From an uncultured Blastococcus sp. (GTDB lineage Bacteria > Actinomycetota > Actinomycetes > Mycobacteriales > Geodermatophilaceae): a stretch of 45,040 nucleotides of DNA. The translations under genes and the position numbers were made by a program. Below, piece after piece: positions 10,745-18,462 of the stretch (positions are counted from its first letter, which is position 1; the number at the start of each line of letters is the position of its first letter). Location: contig CADCTN010000034.1 of assembly GCA_902805535.1 (NCBI GenBank), forward strand, positions 1 through 45,040, read 5' to 3'. The notes beneath the pieces are model-generated. The model was not told the origin of the DNA. It did not search any database and saw only the letters and a program-made list of their open reading frames with translations.

Positions 10745-11235
10745 GGACGGTCCTGGTCCTCCAGGTACGCCAGCCGGGACCCGGGAGTGGCCAGCAGGTA
10801 CAGCTCCGTGGCCACCAGCAGCAGGATCGGCAGCCCGATCAGCGGGCGCTCCGCCTCGAACGCCGCGACGTAGCCGCACAGCCCGAGGAAGATCTGCGCC
10901 GCCACGACGGGGCCACGCGCCCAGGGCGCGGCCCGGGCCAGCCCGACCGCCGCCGCGCCCAGGCCGGCCGCGACGAGGGCGAGGATGACCACCTCGGCGA
11001 TGGCCCGGCCGAGGCTGTCCGGGGTGCTGGTGAGGGTGAGCCAGAGCCAGGCCGCGGCACCGACGGCGATGGCGGCCGCCTGGATGCCGACGACCGCGGC
11101 CGCCCACCGCAGCGCGGTCGGCACGTCGGCCCGGTCGCGCTCGGGTCGCGGGGCCGACGGCTCGGCGGCCGCACCGAACAACCGGTCCAGGCCGCGGCGC
11201 GGCGGCGGGGAGGCCGACCCGCTGGACTGCGTCAC
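10741..11235 (-). CDS. Hypothetical membrane protein
   Basis: VTQSSGSASPPPRRGLDRLFG followed by four hydrophobic segments. GTG start at 11235. Confidence 0.7.
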   Translation of the reverse strand: MTQSSGSASPPPRRGLDRLFGAAAEPSAPRPERDRADVPTALRWAAAVVGIQAAAIAVGAAAWLWLTLTSTPDSLGRAIAEVVILALVAAGLGAAAVGLARAAPWARGPVVAAQIFLGLCGYVAAFEAERPLIGLPILLLVATELYLLATPGSRLAYLEDQDRP

Positions 11236-11317
11236 GCCCGCGAGATTACGCGGCGGCCGACCGGGTCCCGGGGCTTCCTCCCGGCCGATCCCGCGGGCGC
11301 TGGTTAGCCTGACCACC

Positions 11318-12340
11318 ATGCGTGCGCTCGTGGTGGTCAACCCCGCGGCGACCAGCACCAGCGCCAAGATGCGCGACGTCCTGGTCGGCGCCCTCGCCAG
11401 CGAGCTCAAGCTCGACGTCGTCGAGACCACCCACCGGGGCCACGGGCGCCAGCTGGGACGGGAGGCCGCCGCCGAGGGCATGGACCTCGTGGTGTCCGTC
11501 GGTGGCGACGGCACGGTCAACGAGGTGGTCAACGGACTGCTCACCGACGGCCCCGCGCCGCACCTGCCGATGCTGGCCGTCCTCCCGGGTGGGTCCACCA
11601 ACGTCTTCTCCCGCGCCCTGGGCCGCTCCCGCGACCCGGTCGAGGCGACGGCGGAGATCCTGTCCTCCGTGCGCGCCGGGCGGACCCGGCTGGTCTCCCT
11701 CGGCACCGTCAGCGCGACCGGCACGAGCACCGCACCCGTGCGAGGCACGGCACCCGGCACTGCCGAGGTGGCGGCCGCCGCTGACGCCGCAGCCCACGAC
11801 GGCTGGACCCACCCGCGATGGTTCGTGTTCGCCGCCGGGCTCGGGTTCGACGCCGAGGTCATCGCCCGCGTGGAGGCCCGCCGCGCGGCCGGCCGCCGGT
11901 CCACCGGCGCCCTGTACGTCAAGGAGGCCACCAACGCCTTCCTGCTGGGCCGCGAGCGCCGTCGTCCGGCCATGACGCTGCACCTGCCGGGCGAGCCGGA
12001 CCTCGAGGAGCTCTTCCTCTGCCTGGTGTCCAACGTCAGCCCGTGGACCTACCTGGGTGCCCGCCCGGTGAACCCGTCCCCGGAGGCCTCCTTCGACTCG
12101 GGCCTGGACGTCTTCGCGATGGGCCGCATGGGTCCGGTGCGGATGCTGCACACCCTGCGCCAGACGCTGGCCCGCCGGCCCGACGCCCGGGGCCGGGGCG
12201 TGCACCGCCGGCACGACCTCGAGGAGCTGTCGCTGACCGCCACCCGCCCGCAGGGCTGGCAGGTCGACGGCGACCACCTCGGGACGGCGACGGGCCTCCG
12301 GGTGCGGCACGTGCCGGCCGCGCTGCGCGTCGTCGCCTGA
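11318..12340 (+). CDS. Diacylglycerol/lipid kinase family protein
   Basis: MRALVVVNPAATS, VVSVGGDGTVNEVVNGL, LAVLPGGSTNVFSRALG motifs. Confidence 0.92.
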   Translation: MRALVVVNPAATSTSAKMRDVLVGALASELKLDVVETTHRGHGRQLGREAAAEGMDLVVSVGGDGTVNEVVNGLLTDGPAPHLPMLAVLPGGSTNVFSRALGRSRDPVEATAEILSSVRAGRTRLVSLGTVSATGTSTAPVRGTAPGTAEVAAAADAAAHDGWTHPRWFVFAAGLGFDAEVIARVEARRAAGRRSTGALYVKEATNAFLLGRERRRPAMTLHLPGEPDLEELFLCLVSNVSPWTYLGARPVNPSPEASFDSGLDVFAMGRMGPVRMLHTLRQTLARRPDARGRGVHRRHDLEELSLTATRPQGWQVDGDHLGTATGLRVRHVPAALRVVA

Positions 12341-12422
12341 GCGGGCCCGTGACCGTCACGTTCGCGAACTCGCGCCGGGTCCTGCGGCGGGGCCGATCGA
12401 GTGGCGGGCCTAGCACGAGCGT

Positions 12423-12438
12423 GGTGAGGTTGCTCACG
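12423..12438. promoter_or_regulatory. CRP-like palindrome upstream of whiB1
   Basis: GGTGAGGTTGCTCACG contains the GTGA-N6-TCAC core of the actinobacterial CRP consensus TGTGA-N6-TCACA. Confidence 0.5.
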
Positions 12439-12634
12439 AGGGGTAGAACGACGACCTCGATCTGCTTGACAGGTGTCCATCTCGTGAAAACATCACCTGA
12501 GAACGCAACGCGCCGGTAACAAGGCGAGAAGTCGCTGACCCACAACGCTGGGCAACCGGTGCCGGCCCTGAACCTCGGTCCGAGGCCGGCGACTGAAGTA
12601 GCAACCCGTAGACGACACCGAGGAGTACACCGCC

Positions 12635-12886
12635 ATGGACTGGCGCCACCGCGCGCTCTGCCGGGACGAGGATCCGGAGCTGTTCTTCCCCATCGGGACG
12701 ACCGGCCCGGCAGTCGTGCAGATCGAGCAGGCCAAGGCCGTGTGCCGCCGCTGCCCCGTGGTGGAGTCGTGCCTGGACTGGGCCCTGCGCTCCGGCCAGG
12801 ACTCCGGCGTCTGGGGTGGGCTCTCCGAGGACGAGCGTCGCGCGCTGAAGCGCCGTCAGGCTCGGACTCGGGTGCACACCGCCTGA
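12635..12886 (+). CDS. whiB1: WhiB1-type Fe-S transcriptional regulator
   Basis: CRDEDPELFFPIG, CRRCPVVESCLDWAL, GVWGGLSEDERRALKRR; gene order with pdtaS as in mycobacteria. Confidence 0.95.
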   Translation: MDWRHRALCRDEDPELFFPIGTTGPAVVQIEQAKAVCRRCPVVESCLDWALRSGQDSGVWGGLSEDERRALKRRQARTRVHTA

Positions 12887-12944
12887 TCCGGAGCACCACG
12901 GGCCCGGGGGTCACCCCGCGGCTCCGCACGACCACAGATCGCCT

Positions 12945-12978
12945 CGAAGCCGGTCCGGGACTCCCCGGACCGGCTTCG
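12945..12978. terminator. Bidirectional hairpin between whiB1 and pdtaS
   Basis: CGAAGCCGGTCCGGG-ACTC-CCCGGACCGGCTTCG perfect 15-bp stem between convergent genes. Confidence 0.85.
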
Positions 12979-13009
12979 GCGCGTTCGGCAGGGGTCTCCC
13001 CGGCCCGCG

Positions 13010-14503
13010 CTACCGGCGCGGCAGGCCCGCGCCGGGGAGGGTGAGCACGGCCTCGGTCCCCCGCCGTCCGTCGGTGTCCGGGGCGCACGGGCTGCTCATC
13101 GACAGCGTTCCGCCGAGCTCGCTGGTGACCAGCGTCCGGACGATCTGCAGCCCGAGCCCGTTGCTGCCGGCGGGATCGAAGCCGTCCGGGAGCCCCTGAC
13201 CGTTGTCCCGGACGCGGACGACGAGGTCGTCGCCGTCCCGCTCGGCGACCAGCTCGATGCTGCCCGGCCCCTCCGGGAAGGCGTGCTCGGCCGCGTTGTG
13301 CAGCAGCTCGGTCACCGCCAGCACGAGCGGTGTGGCCGCCGCCGCGGGCAGCTCCCCGAACGAGCCGGTGCGTCTGGTCCGGGCCGCCGGGCCGACGGAG
13401 GTCAGGTCGCCCAGCATCGGCAGCACCTGGTCGAGGACGTCGTCCACGTCGACGACGTCCTCGCGGCTGCCGGCCAGCGTCTCGTGCACGACGGCGATCG
13501 ACGCCACCCGGCGCACCGACTCCTCGAGGGCGGCACGCGCGGCCGGCTCGGTCATGCGGCGCGCCTGCAGGCGCAGCAGCGCAGCGACCGTCTGCAGGTT
13601 GTTCTTCACCCGGTGATGGATCTCCCGGATGGTGGCGTCCTTGGTGAGCAGGGCGCGGTCCCGGCGCCGGACGTCGGTGACGTCGCGGACGAGGACCAGG
13701 GCGCCGGCCTCGCCCCCCGGCGCCTGCAGCGGCAGGGCGCGCACGAGCATCGTCGCCGTCGTACCCTCGACGTCCATCGGGTCGGGGAATCGCCCCGCCA
13801 CGGCGGCGGCGATCCCCGCCGCCGCCGCTTCACCGGCTACGCGGTCGGCCGCGGCGCACCGCGTCAGCTCGGCGAGGTCCGCGCCGACGACGTCACCGGC
13901 CACCCCGATGCGGCGGTAGGCCGACAGCGCGTTGGGGCTGGCGTAGGCGGCCCGGCCCGCGCCGTCCAGCCGGACGAGCCCGTCGCCCACCCGGGGGCTC
14001 ATCTCGGCGTCCTGCAGCTTCTGCGGCGGGAAGGTCCCCGCCGAGACCATGAGGCAGAGGTCGGCGGCGATGTCGAGGTAGGTCAGCTCCAGCGTGGACG
14101 GCGAGCGGGTCGCGGCGAGGTTGGTGTCCTTGGCCAGGACCGCCACCGTCACGCCGTCGTGCCGGACGGGGATGACCTCCCGCCGGTGCGGCGCGGCACC
14201 GGCCCGGTCGGCCTCCCCCTCGGTCACCGGGTGCCCCTCGCGGTGGGCCGTCCGGAACGGCTCGGCGACCTCGCCGGAGACCTCGGCCCCCACCAGGTCC
14301 TCGGGACGGCTGGTGGGCGCGGTCAGCGGGCGCACCTGGGCCACGCACCACCATGTTCCACCCGCCAGCGGCACCCACAGCGTCAGATCGGCGAAGGCCA
14401 GGTCGGCCAGCAGCTGCCAGTCGGCGACCAGGCGCCGCGCGTGGTCGACCTGCGCGGGGCTGGAGGCGGAGCCGCGGGTGAGGCGTTCGGAGAGGCTGCT
14501 CAT
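13010..14503 (-). CDS. pdtaS: Sensor histidine kinase (HisK_N, PAS, HisKA_2, HATPase_c), PdtaS-type
   Basis: IREIHHRVKNNLQTVAALLRLQARR HisKA_2 motif; HNAAEHAFPEG N-box and NGLGLQIVRTLV G-box. Confidence 0.92.
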   Translation of the reverse strand: MSSLSERLTRGSASSPAQVDHARRLVADWQLLADLAFADLTLWVPLAGGTWWCVAQVRPLTAPTSRPEDLVGAEVSGEVAEPFRTAHREGHPVTEGEADRAGAAPHRREVIPVRHDGVTVAVLAKDTNLAATRSPSTLELTYLDIAADLCLMVSAGTFPPQKLQDAEMSPRVGDGLVRLDGAGRAAYASPNALSAYRRIGVAGDVVGADLAELTRCAAADRVAGEAAAAGIAAAVAGRFPDPMDVEGTTATMLVRALPLQAPGGEAGALVLVRDVTDVRRRDRALLTKDATIREIHHRVKNNLQTVAALLRLQARRMTEPAARAALEESVRRVASIAVVHETLAGSREDVVDVDDVLDQVLPMLGDLTSVGPAARTRRTGSFGELPAAAATPLVLAVTELLHNAAEHAFPEGPGSIELVAERDGDDLVVRVRDNGQGLPDGFDPAGSNGLGLQIVRTLVTSELGGTLSMSSPCAPDTDGRRGTEAVLTLPGAGLPRR

Positions 14504-14566
14504 GGTGTCCCGAGCCTAGAGACGGGCCGGCGCACCGCTGCGGGAGTGCGCGCATAGGCTGCCGCC

Positions 14567-15070
14567 GTGGCCCAGCACGCCCCTCCCCTGTCCGTCCGGC
14601 CGGCCGGTCCCGAGGACCACGCCGGGATCGCCGAGCTGACGGTCCGGGTGTACGTCGACGGGGGGCTCGCCTCCAGCGACTACACCACGCAGCTGGCCGA
14701 CGTCGCCGGCCGGGCCGACCGCGCGGAGCTCCTGGTGGTGAGCGACGAGGACGACCGGATCGTCGGCAGCGTGGCGCTGGTCCTCGCCGGCGACTTCGGC
14801 GAGATCACGACGTCGGACGACGAGGCGGCTTTCCGGATGCTCGTCGTGGACCCCGCCGCCCGGGGCAGGGGCATCGGCGAGCTGCTCGTCACCACCTGCC
14901 TGGACCGCGCCCGCGCCGCCGGCAAGCGCCGGATGGTGCTCTCGACCGATCCGCGCATGACCACCGCGCACCGGCTCTACCACCGGCTGGGGTTCACCCG
15001 GCTGCCCGAGCGGGACTGGTCCCCGGTGCCCGGGGTGGACCTGCTCGCCTACTCCTGCGAGCTCGGCTGA
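14567..15070 (+). CDS. GNAT family N-acetyltransferase
   Basis: FRMLVVDPAARGRGIGELLVTTCLDRARAAG; LYHRLGFTRLPERDW. Confidence 0.9.
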   Translation: MAQHAPPLSVRPAGPEDHAGIAELTVRVYVDGGLASSDYTTQLADVAGRADRAELLVVSDEDDRIVGSVALVLAGDFGEITTSDDEAAFRMLVVDPAARGRGIGELLVTTCLDRARAAGKRRMVLSTDPRMTTAHRLYHRLGFTRLPERDWSPVPGVDLLAYSCELG

Positions 15071-15079
15071 AGGACCCCG

Positions 15080-15304
15080 TCAGCCGTCGGTGACGGTGGC
15101 GATCAGGTCGCCCTCCTGGAGGACCTCACCCTCGACGACGTGCATCTCCTGCACGACGCCGGCGTGCTCGGAGAGCACCGGGATCTCCATCTTCATGGAC
15201 TCGAGGATCACCAGCGTGTCCCCCGCAGCGACCGGCGCACCGGGCTGCACGAGGACCTTCCACACGCTGGAGACCATCTCCGCGTGGATCTCCTCGACCG
15301 CCAC
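15080..15304 (-). CDS. Stand-alone biotin/lipoyl-binding carrier protein (TB7.3-like)
   Basis: VILESMKMEIPVLSEHAGVVQEMHVVEGEVLQEGDLIATV with ESMKME biotinylation motif; GTG start preceded by ggagg. Confidence 0.92.
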   Translation of the reverse strand: MAVEEIHAEMVSSVWKVLVQPGAPVAAGDTLVILESMKMEIPVLSEHAGVVQEMHVVEGEVLQEGDLIATVTDG

Positions 15305-15358
15305 CGTGCCTCCTCTGTAGCTGCGCACCTTCCGGGCGCAGCCATCCAAGCACGCCGG

Positions 15359-16408
15359 TCAGCCGGTGGGGACGCCGCTGCCGATCGCCAGTCGCTCCAG
15401 CACCGCGGAGGTGTCCGCCCCGTCGTGGGGCACCCCGACGTCGGGGAGCGCCGACAGCACCCCCGACACCGCGGCGGCAGCGGTCCGGGTGTCGGGGCCG
15501 GCCGCGCTCACCGAGCCCAGCAGCGCGTCGTACCAGCCGTCCAGGCGGTCCCCAGGGTCGAAGCCGCTCACGGCCACCAGGTCGACGTCCGCGGCGGGGC
15601 CCGGCTGCGGTCCCGACGGCAGCCGGCCGGTGATCCGGCCCGGGGTGCCCGCCGACAGCGTCGCGCGCAGCTGGGCGGCGACGGCCGCCCGGGGGGTCCG
15701 GCCGGCCGGCTGCGAGCCGCTCGTGGTGGCCGTGCTCGACAGCGCGAGCTCGACGGCGTCCACGCCGTGCGCCCGCTCGAGCACGGCGATGTCCAGCGAG
15801 AACCCGGCGGCCACCTCCGCCAGCCCCCCGTCGGGCGAGATGCCGACGGTCACCAGCCCGCGCCAGCCCACCTCGGCCAGGCGCCGGGCGGCCGGGGGCA
15901 GGTCCAGGGCGCCGGTGGCCGCCCAGCCCTCCGGCGTCCAGGACACCCGGGCGATGCCGGCCGCCCGGTCCCGCGCGACGGGGGTGACGAACCGCAGCCC
16001 CTCGGGGGTGACCCAGGCGAGGAATCCGCTCTCGCTGGCCGGCTCCACCCCGTCGCCGCCCAGGCGCTCCAGCACCTCCGCGTCCGGTCCCACCCAGAGC
16101 AGGCCCGCGTCGGCCACCGCGGCGGCCAGCCGGGCGTTTCCGGCCAGTGCCGGCGTCACCGGGAGGACGGCGCGCACGCCGCTGCGCCGGGCGGCCTCCA
16201 CGATGCGGTGCACGGCCAGGTAGGACTCGCTCGCCGGGGCCGGCCCCAGGAGCACGGCGTCATCGGCCAGCCGCACGTGCCGGGCCGAGCGCTCGGCCTC
16301 CGAGTACACGGCGACGGCCTTCACCCCGAGCCGGGTGCACGCCGACACCACCGCGGACGCCGCCGGTCCACGGCCGGCCACGAGCACGCTCTCGATCTCC
16401 AGTGCCAC
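15359..16408 (-). CDS. Degenerate biotin-carboxylase-like protein (BC N- and C-domain remnants, ATP-grasp core mostly lost)
   Basis: VLVAGRGPAASAVVSACTRLGVKAVAVYSEAERSARHVRLADDAVLLGPAPASESYL aligns by eye to the BC N-domain; downstream segments align to the late ATP-grasp and BC C-domain, but the Gly-rich loop and EMN.R.QVEH residues are absent. GTG 16411 is an alternative start. Confidence 0.8.
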   Translation of the reverse strand: MALEIESVLVAGRGPAASAVVSACTRLGVKAVAVYSEAERSARHVRLADDAVLLGPAPASESYLAVHRIVEAARRSGVRAVLPVTPALAGNARLAAAVADAGLLWVGPDAEVLERLGGDGVEPASESGFLAWVTPEGLRFVTPVARDRAAGIARVSWTPEGWAATGALDLPPAARRLAEVGWRGLVTVGISPDGGLAEVAAGFSLDIAVLERAHGVDAVELALSSTATTSGSQPAGRTPRAAVAAQLRATLSAGTPGRITGRLPSGPQPGPAADVDLVAVSGFDPGDRLDGWYDALLGSVSAAGPDTRTAAAAVSGVLSALPDVGVPHDGADTSAVLERLAIGSGVPTG

Positions 16409-16579
16409 CACTGCCCCCCTGACCAATCCCCCGCCCCGGCACGCGGCCGGAGCGCCCCGTGAGAGGCTTGCAGCGTCAGCTTGGCGGTTCCGGCGGCGCT
16501 GCGCACGATACGTGCAGTCCCGTTCCGGCCCGCGAGAACGAGGGTCCGCAGGCCCATCGGCAGCGAGAGGAGGGCAGCG

Positions 16580-16654
16580 ATGTCCAAGCGTGGACGCAAG
16601 CGTCGCTCCCGCAAGGGAAGCAAGGCCAACCACGGCAAGCGGCCCAACGCCTGA
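16580..16654 (+). CDS. Ribosomal protein bL37-like 24-aa peptide
   Basis: ATG...TGA encodes MSKRGRKRRSRKGSKANHGKRPNA, matching the short basic KRGRK...ANHGKRPNA pattern of actinobacterial bL37; RBS gagaggaggg upstream. Missing from the ORF track because of length. Confidence 0.88.
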   Translation: MSKRGRKRRSRKGSKANHGKRPNA

Positions 16655-16674
16655 ACGAGGCCGCCCCGGAACGC

Positions 16675-16710
16675 AGAACGCCTCGACCCCCTGCGGGGTC
16701 GAGGCGTTCT
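16675..16710. terminator. Bidirectional hairpin between bL37-like gene and anti-sigma gene
   Basis: Perfect 16-bp inverted repeat AGAACGCCTCGACCCC-CTGC-GGGGTCGAGGCGTTCT between convergent genes; no long T-tract. Confidence 0.85.
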
Positions 16711-16743
16711 GGGTTCTCGGAGCGGATCAGGCCCCGGGGCGGG

Positions 16744-17094
16744 TCAGACGAGGTCGTCCCCGGACCGCTCGGTCAGCGTCTGCGCGGTGATCCGCTCGAC
16801 GCTGACTTGTGTGCCGTCCTCCGCGAAGGAGACGGTGGTCAGCTGGACCTTGATCCGCTCCCGCAGTCCGGACGGCGGGGCGTCTCCACCGCACCGGCGG
16901 CGGACCAGCGCCTTGAACTCCTGCTCGATCCCGAACTCGCGCAGGCACGACGAGCAGTCCTCGAGGTGCTCGGCGATCTGCGCGCGGCGGGCGGCGCCGG
17001 TCTCGTGGTCGAGGAACTCGAACACGTGGGAGAGGACGTCGTCACAGGAGTGGATGTCGATCAGCTCGCCGTCGTCATGGACGTCGTCGGTCAT
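16744..17094 (-). CDS. rshA: Zinc-binding mycothiol-system anti-sigma factor (RsrA/RshA)
   Basis: [16 protein letters not shown] (HxxxCxxC); ATGA overlap with upstream sigma gene. Confidence 0.94.
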   Translation of the reverse strand: MTDDVHDDGELIDIHSCDDVLSHVFEFLDHETGAARRAQIAEHLEDCSSCLREFGIEQEFKALVRRRCGGDAPPSGLRERIKVQLTTVSFAEDGTQVSVERITAQTLTERSGDDLV

Positions 17095-17777
17095 GACTGG
17101 CTCGCCTCCTCACCGGCTCCGGCGCGGACGAAGCCGCGCTCACGGGCGTAATCGGCCAGCAGCTTCTGCAGACCCCGACGGCCACGGTGCAGCCGCGACA
17201 TCACCGTGCCGATGGGCGTGCCCATGATCTCGGCGATCTCCTTGTAGGCGAACCCCTCGACGTCGGCCAGGTACACCGCGAGCCGGAAGTCCTCCGGCAG
17301 CTGCTGGAGGGCCTCCTTGATGTCGCTGTCCGGCAGGTGGTCCAGCGCCTCGATCTCGGCCGACCGCAGGCCGCGGGAGGTGTGCTCCTCCGCGGCGTAG
17401 AGCTGCCAGTCCTGCACCTGCTCGGTGGGGTACTGCTGCGGCTGGCGCTGCTTCTTGCGGTAGCTGTTGATGTAGGTGTTCGTCAGGATCCGGTACAGCC
17501 ACGCCTTGAGGTTCGTGCCCTCGGCGAACTGGTGGAAAGCCGAGTAGGCCTTGACGAACGTCTCCTGCACCAGGTCCTCGGCGTCGGCCGGGTTGCGGGT
17601 CATCCGCAGGGCCGCCGGGTAGAGCTGGTCCAGGAAGGGCAGCGCGTCGCGCTCGAAGCGGGCGTCCCGCTCCGCGCGGGTCTCGGCCACCTCGGCCCGG
17701 CTGCCGTCCGCCCGCGCTTCGGGTGTCTCCACCAAGGGTGTGCCCTCGGGGATCTGATCTGCGGTCTGCTCAGGCAC
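17091..17777 (-). CDS. sigH: ECF sigma factor SigH/SigR
   Basis: [84 protein letters not shown] 17777 preceded by gagagga; in-frame upstream GTG at 17906 is possible. Confidence 0.95.
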   Translation of the reverse strand: MPEQTADQIPEGTPLVETPEARADGSRAEVAETRAERDARFERDALPFLDQLYPAALRMTRNPADAEDLVQETFVKAYSAFHQFAEGTNLKAWLYRILTNTYINSYRKKQRQPQQYPTEQVQDWQLYAAEEHTSRGLRSAEIEALDHLPDSDIKEALQQLPEDFRLAVYLADVEGFAYKEIAEIMGTPIGTVMSRLHRGRRGLQKLLADYARERGFVRAGAGEEASQS

Positions 17778-17915
17778 CGACCGTCCTCTCTGTGGCCCCC
17801 GGATGCGGGGCGCCGCATCGGTCGATCCTAGCCGCGCGTTGTCGGGGCGGCCTGGGGGCCGCCGGAGTGGAGACCTCGGGCGGGCGCTGGAGACGGTGCT
17901 GCTCACGGTGGTCCC

Positions 17916-17942
17916 AACCGCCGGGGCGGGGTCACGATTCCC
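17916..17942 (-). promoter_or_regulatory. Putative SigR/SigH-type autoregulatory promoter
   Basis: On the minus strand: GGGAAT-N18-GTT (GGGAATCGTGACCCCGCCCCGGCGGTTGGGA), exact match to the SigR/SigH consensus GGAAT-N18-GTT, upstream of sigH. Confidence 0.75.
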
Positions 17943-17987
17943 ACGAGGCCGGGGCAACCCGCCAGAACCTCGCTACGCTTCGCCGCC

Positions 17988-18461
17988 GTGGCGGCCACCC
18001 CCGCGGTGCGGGTCCTGGAGCAGGGCAAGGTGCTCCACACCCTGCACCCCTACGATCCCGAGCACCCCTCCGACCAGGGGCACGGCGAGGCCGCGGTGGC
18101 CGCTCTCGGCGCCGACCCGGACCAGGTGTTCAAGACCCTGGTCGCGCGGGTGGACGGCGCGCTGACCGTCGCCGTCGTCCCGGTGGCCGGCACCCTGGAC
18201 CTCAAGGCGTTGGCCGCGGCGACCGGCGGGCGCAAGGCCGTGATGGCCGACCCGGCCGACGCCGAGCGGGCCACCGGCTACGTGCTCGGCGGCATCAGCC
18301 CACTGGGCCAGAAGAAGGCGCTGCCGACGGTGGTCGACGACTCCGCGCTCGGCCTGGACACCGTCCTGGTCAGCGCCGGACGACGGGGCCTGCAGGTCGA
18401 GCTCGCGCCGGGCGACCTGATCCGGTTGACGAGGGCCCGCACCGCTGCGATCGGGCGCTGA
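17988..18461 (+). CDS. ybaK: Cys-tRNA(Pro) deacylase (YbaK/EbsC)
   Basis: DPDQVFKTLVARVDGALTVAVVPVAGTLDLKALAAATGGRKAVMADPADAERATGYVLGGISPLGQKK. Confidence 0.93.
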   Translation: MAATPAVRVLEQGKVLHTLHPYDPEHPSDQGHGEAAVAALGADPDQVFKTLVARVDGALTVAVVPVAGTLDLKALAAATGGRKAVMADPADAERATGYVLGGISPLGQKKALPTVVDDSALGLDTVLVSAGRRGLQVELAPGDLIRLTRARTAAIGR

Positions 18462-18462
18462 C

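Noticed and set aside
10741-12033. 430-aa minus-strand ORF
   Set aside because: N-terminal two-thirds is antisense to the lipid kinase; a real start near 11235 gives a 164-aa membrane protein.
12348-12360. CGTGACCGTCACG as a CRP site
   Set aside because: Half-site spacing (N3) does not fit the CRP consensus; kept only as part of the inverted-repeat cluster observation.
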